Shown here: positions 1-11,368 of the stretch, piece by piece
How the letters are laid out: each line of letters begins with the position of its first letter
How positions within the stretch are numbered: position 1 is the stretch's first letter
Assembly: GCA_002682825.1 (NCBI GenBank)
Contig: NOKP01000009.1
Span: forward strand, 558,001 to 622,000
Source: Neonectria sp. B-13
Lineage: Eukaryota; Ascomycota; Sordariomycetes; Hypocreales; Nectriaceae
Reading direction: 5' to 3'
DNA length: 64,000 bases
Notes under the pieces: generated by a model
Told to the model about the DNA's origin: nothing
Seen by the model: only the letters and a program-made list of their open reading frames with translations
Database searches by the model: none
Program-made: the position numbers and the translations under genes

Positions 1-988
1 CGCTCCCACTTCTCTGTTCGAATTGATTAGCCTGCGCAGAAATACCAGGGTATGACGGAAGAAACTAACCTGTGTCGTTTGTGAACGAAAAACATGATAT
101 CTCGGTTGACCTGAGCAGTAGAGTCGTTCCCCAGCTTGACAGCAAAAGCTTTGATCAGGTCGGGGAGAATCTGGGATACATCGGTCCACGTTTTGGTCTT
201 GACACAGTCGCTCACTTTGCTGTAGATGTGATTGCATATCTCGGCAATATAATTCTCAGCTCGGACAGGCGCAACAGTAGTCCCATCAGAATACAGTGTT
301 CCGGTATCATCGTTGTCATTATCGTTCATTGCTGCTGGAGATGTATTAAGAGCAGGGCTGCTTCCTTGCTCGGCCAAAGGTTTTGCGAACGAACATGCAT
401 TCAGATTCGGTGCTGATGCGTATCCCGATTCTGTAAATGCCGCCTCATCTTGTGTTTTAATGGCTTCTTCTGTCCTATCAGTATGATCAACGCTCCTGCG
501 GCCGTAGGATAGCTCGGTAAGTTCCAGTTCCATAAGCTCAGATGCATCGCCGCCGCGTTCTCTGGGAGCAGCCTCACTGACTTCCCTCGTCGTCCTTGAC
601 TCTTTGACAGAATAGTCCTTGGTGTGTCGTTTCATGTGTCTGGCTAGACTCTTCTTGAAGTATTTCGGATTCCCGCGTGGATGGTAGCCACATGTCTCAC
701 AGCGAAAGCGGCCCATATCTTCCTCAATCTCGCGGCCCTCTATCATCTGGATCGCCCAATAATCGGACGGCTGGTTGTCCGCATATTCATCGTGGAGGAA
801 AGAGTCGAAGTCGAAGTCATTGAGCACATCCCCCGTGTGTAAGGGGCTAGGATATTCCATACCACCAAAGTCCTAAAATGTTATAATTAGCACATGCATC
901 TGAGAAGACTTAGATGTGATGTAACAATAGGCCAACATACCATATCAACCCAATTGCCCATAAACAGAGCCCTATTTTGGTCCGACAT
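1..988 (-). CDS. C2H2 zinc-finger protein, 5' part (runs off left edge)
   Basis: Three exons are visible: 941-988, 70-872 and 1-13, with introns 873-940 and 14-69 that carry GTATGT/TAG and GTTAGT/CAG ends and keep frame. The start at 988 adds a 16-codon first exon upstream of the long open frame, whose first ATG is at 860. The protein opens with an acidic, Asp/Phe-rich segment. It then has one C2H2-like finger (CETCGYHPRG, then HMKRH about 15 residues on), a serine-rich linker with a TESGYASAP motif and an Asp-rich DDTGTLYSDG motif, and a predicted helical part ending HKRHREVGA at the edge. From general knowledge of the family, this N-terminal architecture often precedes a larger C-terminal region in fungal regulators or NLR-like proteins. 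That part is outside the window, so the function stays open. Confidence 0.75.
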
Positions 989-2926
989 TCTATGATCTTG
1001 AGGCGCGACTGCGACCGGCAGCCCGTCCGCTACGGATCAAACATAAACTGGCTGTTCCTTGTATTGTTGACTAGTGTATCGTTGACTGGGGTCTAGTTTT
1101 TTGTGTCCTAGGCCAAAGTACAGATGTTGCAGACGTCAAGTTGAGCCTCTGGAATCGTTCTATGACTGGAGGTCTGAACGAGGCTGAGTCGCATCAGCAC
1201 AGATGTGCCTTATTGTCTCATTGGCAGACGCTACCCCTGCACGACACCCAGAAGCAGCCAATCAGATCCGACAGCACAGCTGCGGTATTGCTTCACGATG
1301 CGAGTTTGCGCTCTGTGGCCATGTGGCATCGGTGTGGTGATGCCCCTGTGTTACCGGACGAGAGCGTTCTGACGTTGCTAGGTTAGGACGATGGTGGCGA
1401 TCGCGCGACGTCAGCAAAAGCGAATTGTAGGGTAATTAGCTGCTGCACTCGCCGAGATGTGGGAGAACATGCGTACAGAATCACTGTCAAAATCAGCATT
1501 CCTGGGAACTAAGACCAAGCAGGTCGTGCACAAGCGCTCTACCAGCCCGAATATAGTTGTCCATCTCTCACTATTTGTGCTTGGAGTAATTAGACAACGC
1601 TCAGGCTAAGAGTCTGATGGAAGATCCAGTAGTGGAATTGGATGACAACAAGAACCCACACGCAACCTGCGGTGGCCTATGGGGATCTTGGGGATGCTAA
1701 AAGTGTCAAGAACAGGGGAAAGGTACTTTCACCGCCATTTTAGACGAATATGAAGACTCTCAGCGCTCGACAAGGAGAGTTGGCGTGCTCCTTAAAGACG
1801 GGCCTCAGTTTCTTTCATCTATTGTATTAACCAACGTGCCACGCATTAAGTTCACATCTCGAGCCTGATTGATTGAAACTTCATTTTTACCAAGCTATGT
1901 ATTGTGTTAGAGGATTTATGCACTTGGGGTTTAATGCTAGCAAGGGCAGCACCAATTGGCAGCACCTACTTAAGGGACTGAGACTGCCACTTATTGGCTT
2001 CATTACCTCTTTCTTCCTCATGAATTTTACCACTTGTTGGACTGTCCTTCTTCCGTCTTGTCTTTTGCTATGATCTTAGCTGCTTCTGTGATCAACTTGA
2101 ACATTCTCTGCTACCTTTGACTACTACTGAGTTTCTTTGCTTTCGATCATTCTTGTGGTCTCAAAATTATCCCTCTATTATCCTTTGGGGTTATACAGTC
2201 TCCATTTCTTCCCTCTTAATCCAACCGTGCTAGGACAGCATATTCTTGGGTGGTGTCTTTACACTGAAGTGCGTGTTCCACCAATAGAGTATCACACTCG
2301 ATCCCATCTACCTTTACCACCAAGCTCAAGGCCCCAGCATTGTTGGTTCATGCTCTGTCGATGCCAAGTGCCACCTTAGATAGCCATCGCCAACTTTGTA
2401 ATCTACCTTGATACGCAAACCTTAGTTTTCGCCAACGAGTCATTTAGGGTTGTCCTCTATCTTCGGCCACCAGATCCCCAGTCAGCCTTAAACGCCTTCA
2501 AGGTTGAATGAACGCCTTCAATCTCCACCTTCGTCAGCTAATTACGCCACCTGTAAGTCCAACCCCCCGCAACCGCCCTATGAGGCATCGACGACAACTG
2601 ACCAGCCCTGATTCAGCTTATCCCATTTGAGTCCACATCACTTAAGCCAATTAACGCTGCCCAGTCCCATCTTGTTGCATTGGTGGTGCATCATGTATAT
2701 CTGCCCATTGGTGATCCCGAGTGAAAATGCGAAAATGGCAGCCACGCCGGTATCCCAGCTGAACCGGAGTAGCGCTAATTTTTGGTAGCTGAACACTACT
2801 AAGGCTCGTTAGCTACACGTCTTGATCAGAAGTGTGTGCTGGATTCCGTGTTTTTGAGGTCTAGACCTTTGTAAATTGAAATGTGGCTGCACCCCGTGAG
2901 GGCACTAGACTCTATGGCTACAAGTT
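989..2926. other. Intergenic, no gene seen
   Basis: Only short open frames without homology, signal peptide or splice logic occur on either strand. The stretch serves as upstream sequence for the C2H2 gene on its left and the small secreted gene on its right. No repeat or transposon remnant was recognised. Confidence 0.5.
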
Positions 2927-2934
2927 TATAAAAA
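2927..2934 (+). promoter_or_regulatory. TATA box of the small secreted gene
   Basis: TATAAAAA lies 113 bp before the ATG at 3047 and is followed by a pyrimidine-rich leader, as in many fungal secreted-protein genes. The promoter therefore still looks intact although the reading frame is broken. Confidence 0.5.
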
Positions 2935-3046
2935 CCTCCTTCTCGTCTCCTCGATCTCCCCCCCATCAACAGGACTCATTCAATCTCCCCCGCCAACCGT
3001 TTCCGACTCTATCCAGAAGCTTATTCTACTCTTACCTGCCGGCAAA

Positions 3047-3411
3047 ATGGTCAATATTACTCTTCTTCCTCTCGCTCTCGTCGCTGGCCTTGCGGCCTTC
3101 GGCGAAGCCAGAAACTGCACCCCCCAAACTTAACTACTGTGGCAGTGTTCTTTTAGACACCGGTAAGGAAAATTAGCCATTGCACTACGTTGGAGCGCAA
3201 TAGAAGCTGATCCTAGATTCATCAAGGCAAATACTTTCCTCAAATTGCAGATGAACTGATCCGCAGTCAAAAGTCCAAGTGTATTGGGAAGAATCACGTC
3301 ATAAACTCGGTTTTCTATTGCACTGGAGGTCCTGATGGAGAGATTCGGTATAAAGCATTCTGCAAAAATGGTTGCAAAAATGGCGGTGCTGGCAAAAGCG
3401 ATCACTGCTAA
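3047..3411 (+). pseudogene. Small secreted cysteine-rich protein, frameshifted
   Basis: The ATG at 3047 opens a clear signal peptide (MVNITLLPLALVAGLAAFGEA). In frame it reaches a TAA at 3131-3133, just after a run of six C at 3120-3125. One base out of frame the sequence continues as LNYCGSVLLDT and ends at a GTAAGG donor at 3163. After an 88 bp intron (3163-3250) the second exon encodes a Cys/Gly-rich tail and stops at 3411. Seven cysteines and the YC-G-LL / FYC-GG / GC-NGG spacing look like a fungal effector-like secreted family that I recognise only by pattern. The break is a single extra base in the homopolymer. It may be a real lesion, a population polymorphism or a sequencing error. 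The second exon, splice sites and TATA box are intact, which suggests a recent event. Confidence 0.6.
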
Positions 3412-4734
3412 GGCGCTTCTATGATAGTGGGTGGTCTGTTGGGTTGTATAGAATGCCTCTGTTTGTGTACCTGCTCAGGTGAATTGAAGTGATCAAGGTT
3501 ATTTGCACTTGTTTTATACATTATAGAGAATAGATCAGGCAGTGTTATAATCTATCTAAAATCACTCAATGATTCCCATCTCAAGATACAGTGATGCCTC
3601 TCTTGATTGATTTATGTATTAATGTGTTAGCCAGCCCTTTCTCAACATTGTCCTAGTTATAAAGACCCGCTAGTATTTGTTTAAGACTTGCTGTTAGCAT
3701 TTTTCTTCTTGGTTTATAGTTGGTATACTTGGATAGAAGTTGTACAGAGCCCTCAATATAGAGTTAAGATACAGGTTATTAAGGCGGGCTGGCTGGGGGT
3801 TGAGAGGGGCATACAAGCGGGCCACCTGGGCTATGTAAGTACATTGGTTATAACTCTATATTAATCGAACAAATCCATTATTACGTCATGTGGCGGTACT
3901 ATAATTACTCCTGCACGTTGAATGTTCTTCGAATAATTGAAGAACGAAGCAATAGAACCATGGTGATTCAGTCCATGCTTCTGTTCATGATGTGGTTCCT
4001 CGTCCTCATTCATACCGATTTCGTTTCGTTTTATTAATGCATCTGCAATGCGAAGTGAAGCCTTCCATGTTGTCAGTATTAATTTTACTTTAATCTCAGA
4101 CATCTGCGACTTCTTACATGTTGGACAGGTCAATGTGTGACGTGATGATGTTGGCTCGATGATCGTACCCCGGGTTGCTTTCAATTCGTGGAGAAACCGG
4201 GATAACTTCAGTCTTGTTCTGGAAGCGGCAAAAACAATTTCCCGAGGGGTTTGACGATCATACCTTGTTGAGCATCTCGTATCCCCTCATGGCCTCAGTG
4301 TCACATCACGACTGGCGGTGATGGAATGATGCGTTCAAGTGCGGGGTACGGAGAGTAGATCTCTTTGAGGATAGTGGCCCGACTAAGACAAGGGGAGAAA
4401 AGCATATAACCCCGACTTAAATTACTGATCACCGGTTAAAGTTGAAGATCCATGCTTGGCAACCTCGCGACGCTCGATTCACCGTAGCTGCCCCGTTGCC
4501 GTAGGTGCGCATCATGGACACAGCGGGACGGCTCGCGTTAGGTCCACCCGAGCTCGGGGCATTTGACCAGCGAACGACTATTCCAGGGATCAAGGCGTAA
4601 GTATACCCCAGGCCTAGATATTAGCAAAGTTCCACATAAAAGACGTGATGCTGCAGGGTCAATTCACCGTGATGTTCCTGGATCCCACCCTTCGATAGAT
4701 CGGTACCTGCAGCTTTCCACAGAACGACTTGGAA
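3412..4734. other. Intergenic, moderately AT-rich in its first half
   Basis: From 3480 to 3860 the DNA is visibly A/T- and TpA-rich, as in decayed repeats. A 107-codon minus-strand frame at 3861-4184 contains one CPTC pair but no recognisable domain and is not called. The last part is the promoter of the GH43 gene. Confidence 0.4.
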
Positions 4735-6659
4735 ATGGTCGCTCTACGATTTGCCATTATGGCAGCGCTGGCCACATGTGCCACTGCCAAATGGATCGTC
4801 CCAGGCGCAAGGTGGCTGGATACCGACGGCAACATCTTCAACGCTCACGCCGGCGGCCTCTGCGTCGACCAGGAAACGGGACGATTCTACTGGTTTGGAG
4901 AGTACAAAAGCGAGGGACAAGTTGAAGGCGGCGGCGTCTCGGTTTACAGCTCGGATGACCTTGCAACATGGAAGTCTCATGGGATCGCACTGAGTGAGTT
5001 TCTGGTTTCATGGCTGCGTCCGAACCAATCGTACTAACGGGCGACAAGAACCGGTGGAAGGCCACCCTTGGATTTCCCCAGGAAATGTGATCCAGCGCCC
5101 TAAGGTCCTGTATAGCAAGGAGACAGGCCAGTACCATGTATGTTACGACCGCTAATGCAGGCTTCTTGTTGATATTGACAGTCGATAGATGTGGTGGCAT
5201 GCCGACGATTCCAAGTACACCAAGCTCCTTCAGGGTCTCGCAACTTCAGACGACATCGCTGGCCCTTACACCTTCCAAGACGCTACTGCGCCCCTTGGAA
5301 ACTGGTCCCAGGACTTTGGGGCTTTCACTGACTACAAGGATGGCAAATCCTACGCCCTGTACTCGAATGGAGACAGAAAAGAGGGGCGTGACGTCTACCT
5401 TAGCCGCTTCAATGATAACCTCACCGAGGTTGAAGAGTCCATATTCCGTTTCAACAAATATGATCTCGAAGCTCCGACAATTGTTCAGACTGACAAGAGT
5501 TATTATGCTCTCATGAGCCACAAGACTGGATACCGACCGAATAGTAAGTTGAGAGCTTCCTGTGGCATCCTAACTCCTGACCATTGCGACTGACAATACT
5601 AGACGTTGTCGCATTCCGGGCCGATTCGCTCAGTGGCCCGTGGTCACAGCCATTTTTCGTCTCGCCAGCCTATACCCGCACGTTCAGTACCCAGTCGGGA
5701 TTCTCCTGGAGAATCAAGGGCACGAAAAAGACAACATATCTTTACATGGGAGACCAGGTATGCTCAAGACAAGTCTATTCTATCCTTTGTACTGCTTACT
5801 CATGGAATGTAGTGGGACTCGATATCCCTATGGGAGAGCCGCAATGTCTGGCTACCGCTGGAAATTGACGACAAGAAGGGCAGCATTGAGGTTTTGTGGC
5901 ATGACATTTATGACCTCAACGTGTAAGCCCATTGATGCTCAATCATTGACCAATAGACGGAAGTTAATCGCTCGTGCATAGGAAAACCGGCGAATGGAAA
6001 CCGATCACAGGAAAAGCCTACTACTCCAAGAATGCAAAGACGAAGGGAGATGTCTACCTTCAAGAGGCTGTACGTTCAGCAACACCCATGAACTAGGCAT
6101 CCACTGACGATTCTAGAACTTTGGGAGTTACAACGTAATCGCGACTGGTATCTACGGCAATGATAGCACCCTGACATTTGAGGTTGATGGCCAAGGCCAG
6201 GATCAATGGATCTCCTTCTACCACCAGAGTAAGTAGTTGGTGTTGGTAATAGTTGCAGCATACGGATAGTTGCTAACACGGTTTGTCAAAAGATACCGAC
6301 GACATGGGATTCGGCGATCAACGTAAGTTGCCACGTCGCACTGAAATATTGTGACAGACCGCTAATTTGGAACAGCCGGAGGTTCGCCAGACCGCATTGG
6401 TGGAACATGGCAACTACGCCGTGTCAGCAGCGTTGTGGTAAATGGCGACACGGACAATGTTCACACGCTGTACCAGAGGGACACTCACAAGGGTACAATT
6501 CTCTCCAGCCCCCTCTTGCTGCCTTTGAAGAAGGGCAAGAACAAGATTACTATTGGCGGCCTGAACAATGGCTTCGACTACAAGGGTGGAGATATTGACA
6601 AGATTGTCGTTTACCCCCCGGAGAAGAAGGTGAAGCGTTCCGTGTCGGGGGATGCTTAA
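4735..6659 (+). CDS. GH43 (subfamily 24-like) exo-beta-1,3-galactanase, secreted
   Basis: Nine exons join in frame to 493 residues: 4735-4993, 5049-5137, 5189-5543, 5603-5757, 5813-5922, 5982-6069, 6117-6228, 6293-6322 and 6376-6659. The ATG at 4735 starts a signal peptide (MVALRFAIMAALATCATA). The next part is a five-bladed-propeller-type GH43 domain: the N-terminal NAHAGGL and YWFGEYK motifs, RPKVLYSKETGQYHMWWH, YDLEAP with Glu210, and STQSGF with Gln265. In Phanerochaete Pc1,3Gal43A the catalytic acid is Glu208, and a glutamine, Gln263, replaces the usual base. The spacing here fits that scheme. A C-terminal beta-rich domain from about residue 370 resembles a CBM35-type module. The likely role is release of galactose from beta-1,3-galactan main chains such as arabinogalactan proteins, outside the cell. 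Confidence 0.88.
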
Positions 6660-6856
6660 CGGAGAATTCATACCAAAGATTAGCCATATATAAAAATGAA
6701 CTCGAGTTCTATATCGAGTAGGACTACCTTGTGAACCGCTGCCGGCGTGATTAGACCAAATACTAGGAAATGCTTAGGCCCACCCCATCAGCGTGAGGTG
6801 AGACTCCTAAGGGGGAATGACCTCGTCCCTAAACTCATCGTAACACCCATTGCTCA

Positions 6857-8363
6857 CTATAGCAGGGCACTCCTCTTGGATGTTCTTCCGTTTATCTGAT
6901 CCGTCAATGTCACATTCTGAAGAGCCCTGGAGCCCTTCTTCCCCTCCATTAGCACGTTCGCCGGCTTGACATCGCTCGGCTTCCTCCACCTCCACGCCTT
7001 GACGGCCGGCCTGTCCAAATCGACACCCTCCAGGATGTCAACAATCCAGTTGCCGATGTTAGGCAAGTACTTGAATGCATGGCCACTGCCTCCGGTTGCA
7101 ACCATGAGCCCTGGCTGTTGCGGAACTTGGTCTATCACAAAGTGGTTGTCAAAGGTGTCTGTGTACCAGCAAACTCTCGTAAAAGCAATTTCGTGACCTT
7201 CTTCGAATATTTCAGGGAGATATTCCGCCACGAATGAAGCGATAGTATTCATAGCCTTTGTTGGAATCTTTGTGATGTTTTTACCTTTCGTGTATCGCGT
7301 GACTGGGACGCTGCGCTCCTTGCCATCAGACTGGACTTGCGGGTTCGTGTACTTTGTGCCTCTATATCCAATCTTGAACAAGCCTTGAGAATCAACCGGA
7401 AACCCGTAGAGGCCGCCACCCGCACCGCTCCGCATGTTGTACATCCAAATTGGAAAGTTCTCTGGAACTAGGTCTGTGAACAAAGGCGACGTCTTTGGGA
7501 TCTGGAACACGACGACAGACCCTGCTGTGGCTTCACAAAGACCGTCGAGCTCTGGGACGAGAACGGGAGTATAGGGGCCGCAAGCCATGATGGTTTGTTT
7601 GGCGCGGTGGACTTTGCCGTCCTTGGTTCGGATTCCGACAACAACATTGCGCTCGTGGACAAGAGACTCAAAGGCACCGACCGAAGGCCCAAAAACAAAC
7701 TTGGCTCCATATCCTCGAGCCTTGTGGAGAGCAAAGCGACATGCCTTGTCAGCAACTGCGAATCCGCCGCTGGTATCAAGAACCCCGACGGTCGCTTTGC
7801 CCCGAGCTTGAGCTTTGAACTGGTCAAAGTTGAAGCCCAGTCTTTGGGCAGTCTTGGCGTGTTCTGGGTCCGTGGTTATAAGTTGAGTATGTCCATGTCC
7901 AAGTTTGGCCATTGCCTGGATAGTAGCTTGCTCAAATGGAGGCAACCCCTCCCCGGCGTTGATCGAGATTGCGCCGGAGTTGTGGAAGACCTTGTCGTTG
8001 GAGGTCATGCCGGGTGGCACGTCTCCGTCAGACAATTCTTTGTTCCACGCATGCCACTGTCGGATGGCCTCAAATGAAAGCTCCTGGTATTCCGTCTGGG
8101 TGCCGTAGGCTGAGCGGATGATCTTGTTCAAATCTGCAAACTTGTGAGGACCCGATCGTAGTAATGATGAGTCCATGGTACATACCCGCCGAGGCGGCAT
8201 CGCATCCTTTCTGGTAAGAATACAAGCTTGTGTCATAGTCTTGCCGATCGAAGACGGTTACATGTTGGTAACCACGTCGAGCAAGATGCAGGGCAGTGCT
8301 GAGACCAAAGATGCCGGCACCCACGATGAGAATGGGATCATCTTTACAAGGACGTTCAGCCAT
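6857..8363 (-). CDS. FAD-dependent amine oxidase (saccharopine/fructosyl-amine oxidase family)
   Basis: Exons 8186-8363 and 6857-8133, with a 52 bp intron, give 484 residues. The N-terminus has the dinucleotide-binding motif ILIVGAGIFGLSTALHLARR followed by CDAASADLNKIIRSAYG. The latter is typical of the MSOX/FAOX/saccharopine-oxidase (DAO) group and is created only by splicing. Further on are MYNMRSGAGGGLYGFP, FKIGYRGTKYTNP, and RVCWYTDTFDNHFVID, which holds the cysteine that usually carries the covalent flavin, and then GGSGHAFKYLPNIG. Members oxidise the C-N bond of N-substituted amino acids (fructosyl amino acids, saccharopine, pipecolate, sarcosine) with release of H2O2. The C-terminus (RSALL) is not a standard peroxisomal signal. 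The gene is divergent from the MFS transporter. The substrate is unknown, but the HglS-type neighbour makes a lysine-derived imino or amino acid attractive. Confidence 0.85.
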
Positions 8364-8957
8364 GGTGTAATTGGCAAAGCAGTGTGTGTGATCTGGAAGC
8401 AGCGTACGGCCTAGACGACTGTCAATGTGACGGAGAATGCCTCAACAGCCATGGTAAAGATCACGTCCACATCCAAAACCTCGGTTAGTACTGTTATTAA
8501 CTAGCCTGGCTGGCCCCGGAAGGATGCGACTACCACACGACTCGAGCTAGAGCGTAAACGGAGCTGCGAACTACTCCAACGAACAACTCGGATTGTACCG
8601 ACAACCTTTCTTTTCGCCCCACACCATTCGCGGATTAGACCCGGAGGAATCCTAAGGGCCAGGGTTTCATTTGTGGAGAGCGATAGCGACGTGCTGCTTC
8701 CCCAGATAACGCTTACGCACACGGCGCAACGCACCACGCCACGCGACGATACAATCTCGTTGTGTCGGGTCCAATGATGAGCAAGAGGTTGTCAAACCAT
8801 GGCCGGTTGTGAATATATCCATCACCAGCATCCGGCATTACTCGAGAGACTCAGGGCTAGTATTGCTCATCAGGCGACACTACATCAGCCATACTTCCTC
8901 ATTCGAGACTCTTTCTTCATCAAACTGACTTCATCACTCTGAAACGCCTCATTCACC
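8364..8957. promoter_or_regulatory. Shared promoter of FAD oxidase and MFS transporter
   Basis: The 594 bp region lies between two divergent start codons. It contains CCCCGG at 8514-8519 and ACCCGGAGG near 8640, which are GC-rich half-sites of the kind bound by Zn2Cys6 proteins. Related CCCCCGGT sites occur in the other two divergent promoters of this cluster. Their function is inferred only. Confidence 0.4.
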
Positions 8958-10786
8958 ATGGGTCTTGGCCCGATATTCAGCGAGTCGACTCTCGCCAGAT
9001 ATGTCCGGACTATACGGGATTCGCCCCGTGAACTCATCTTCAACCGCCGGCTGCTGCTCACCACGGCAGTGTATGCAATGTCAGGCGTGTGCATTAGTAA
9101 GTTTGTTTGTATTTTTCTAGTAACATCTCTTCCGTCTACTCACACTCTATCCTGCAGCATGGGACCAAGGCTCAAGCTCCGTCATCCCCTCGCTCCCCGG
9201 ATTCTCCTCGGCCTTTGGCATTACGTCGGCCACGAACCCCAAGCAGGTGACCAACTTCATCTCGTTCGTCTACCTCACCGCTGGTGTTGGCTCGGCCCTT
9301 TCGTTTTTCATCAATGATCGTATCGGGCGATTGTGGTCTCTCCGCCTCTACTTTGCCATTTGGATGGTCGGCCAGCTCATCGCCACCTTTGCCAATGGAC
9401 ACCTCGGCGCGCTCTACACCGCTCGCTTTGTTTCGGGGCTGGGAATTGGGCCGCTGACCGTCACGGGGCCCATGTCGATTGTGGAAATTGCGCCTACCGA
9501 GATCCGTGGCCTTTTGACTGTATGGTTCAGCGTCATCATGCTGCTCAGCCTGACAGTCAGTACTCTAACCGTCTACGCTTGCTTTCTCCACGTCGCACCT
9601 TCAAAATTGCAGTACCAGATTGTCTTCTTCACCCCTACAATCATATGCGCTTTCATCATCCTCGCCAGCTTCTTCGTCTATGAATCTCCCAGATGGCTTA
9701 TGCTGGCCGGCCGCGAGGAAGAAGCAACCCAAACCCTCGAGGCTCTTCGCGGTCTTCCCAGGGACCACCCTCGCGTTGCTAGCGAGCTCTCGGATATCCG
9801 GACACAGATTGAGGCAGAGCACGCCAAGTACGGATCCAACGGAGGGCTAAAGGCTGTGCTGAAAGAGACATTCATGGTACCATCAAACCTCCGCCGGGTC
9901 CAGCAGTCTCTTATCTCATATGCCTTGGCTCAACTCTCGGGCGCCAACTCCGTCACGAGCTATCTCGTGCCAATTTTGTCTCTGATGGGCCTCGGAGGAG
10001 AGAACGGTCGCTCTCTCTTCTTGTCTGGCATGTATTCCATGTCCAAGTTCTTTTACACCTTGATTGCGTCATTCTTCTTCATTGATGCTCTTGGTCGTCG
10101 CAAATCCCTGTTCACTGGAATCACCATCCAGATGATCTCCGATATCTACATCGGAGTGTACCTTAAGTATCGAAACAGCGGATCGGTGGCACCAGGAGCC
10201 TCGCAGGGCGCAGTAGCGGCCATCTTCATTCACGGATTTGGCTACGCAATTGGTAAGTTGCAAAGATTTGGCGTAAGCCAGCCTGGAGAAGTACAATAGC
10301 TGACAGCTCTATTTAGGTCTACTGGTCTTACCGTACGTCTTCGGCGCCGAGTTATGGCCCAACAGCATTCGGTCGTTTGGTTCCGCCTTGAGTCAAACGT
10401 TCCACTGGCTATTCTACTTCGGCATTAGCAGAGCAACCCCATCTATCCTGGAGAGCATGGATAACTGGGGTGCCTTTATCTTCTTTGCTGGATGGTGCTT
10501 TGTGTCTCTCATTTACGTCTTCCTGGCGGTGCCTGAGACAGCAGGTTTGCCAGTCGAGCACCTTGACGCTCTCTTTGAGGGTCCGTGGTGGCAGATTCGC
10601 AGCAAGGCCAAGAAGGCTCATGCAACTATCACAGCCCACGTAATCGACGAAGAAGAGTGAGTAGCTCTAGTCTTACCGCGTGATGAGAACATGAACTGAC
10701 GCGCCTGTAGGGCTAGCATCGACCCACAAGACGCCAAACTGAGTTCCAGCAAAGAAGCCTCCGTCAATGGCAAACGGATCAATTGA
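8958..10786 (+). CDS. MFS sugar/quinate-type transporter
   Basis: Four exons (8958-9096, 9158-10252, 10317-10656, 10711-10786) give 549 residues with about 12 predicted membrane segments. Sugar-porter hallmarks are the DRIGRLWSLR loop after TM2, RFVSGLGIG, a YESPRWLMLAGREEEA variant of the PESPR motif, the DALGRRKS loop, and VPETAGLPVEHLDALFEGPWW after TM12. The final PETxG...LFEGPW signature is common in quinate and acid-sugar permeases of fungi. A plasma-membrane proton symporter for the compound degraded by the cluster is the likeliest role. The gene is divergent from the FAD oxidase and faces the hydroxyacid dehydrogenase tail to tail. The first exon ends inside TM1, so an unspliced reading would miss the N-terminus. 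Confidence 0.88.
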
Positions 10787-11368
10787 GGAAACTGAAATGC
10801 TCATTACTCTTTGAACTTAACTTTCGGGTGCGCAAGGTGTTGAACTGATTAGGTGAGATTTTGTTGTTGGAGGGTCTGACTCCTTTATGTCGTATTTGCA
10901 AAGAAAACAGAAAATGAACCAAAAAGACGCAGATTTTATTTAGATATCTGAGTGAATTGATAGTAGATATTTACCTTCATGGTAAGCCCGATCACTTATA
11001 GTTTTAGTTTTGATCAAGTTCACTCTATTCACTGTTCTTGGCATGTTGCTTTGTGAATAGCCCTGCCGATTACATGCATGATGCTCTATTGACCGCTTTC
11101 GATGTGCTCCTTTCGCCGCAGTGTGCATTGGATCAGTATTAGTTAATATCATGTCCTTAATATGCCCTTTATTGTAACTTGCAAACTTAAGAATTCTTTT
11201 CAATATTTCTCTGGATGTAGGTAGACAGGGGGCCATCACAGATTCAGTTTGAAGACACGGAAATCACAGACAGGAAACCATTGATGCATTTGGCACCGTA
11301 TAAATATTTCAGAAAGCGGGCTTCTTTTGATTCATTTGTGTCTTTTCACATATATGCATGCCCTGTAT
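10787..11368. other. Convergent intergenic, 3' UTRs
   Basis: The region lies between the tails of the transporter and the dehydrogenase. It is AT-rich with no supported gene. A 99-codon minus frame at 10940-11239 has no features. Confidence 0.5.

Noticed and set aside
3861..4184. Minus-strand 107-codon frame with a CPTC pair
   Set aside because: One cysteine pair alone is not a domain; there is no signal peptide or splice partner, and it lies in AT-rich intergenic DNA.
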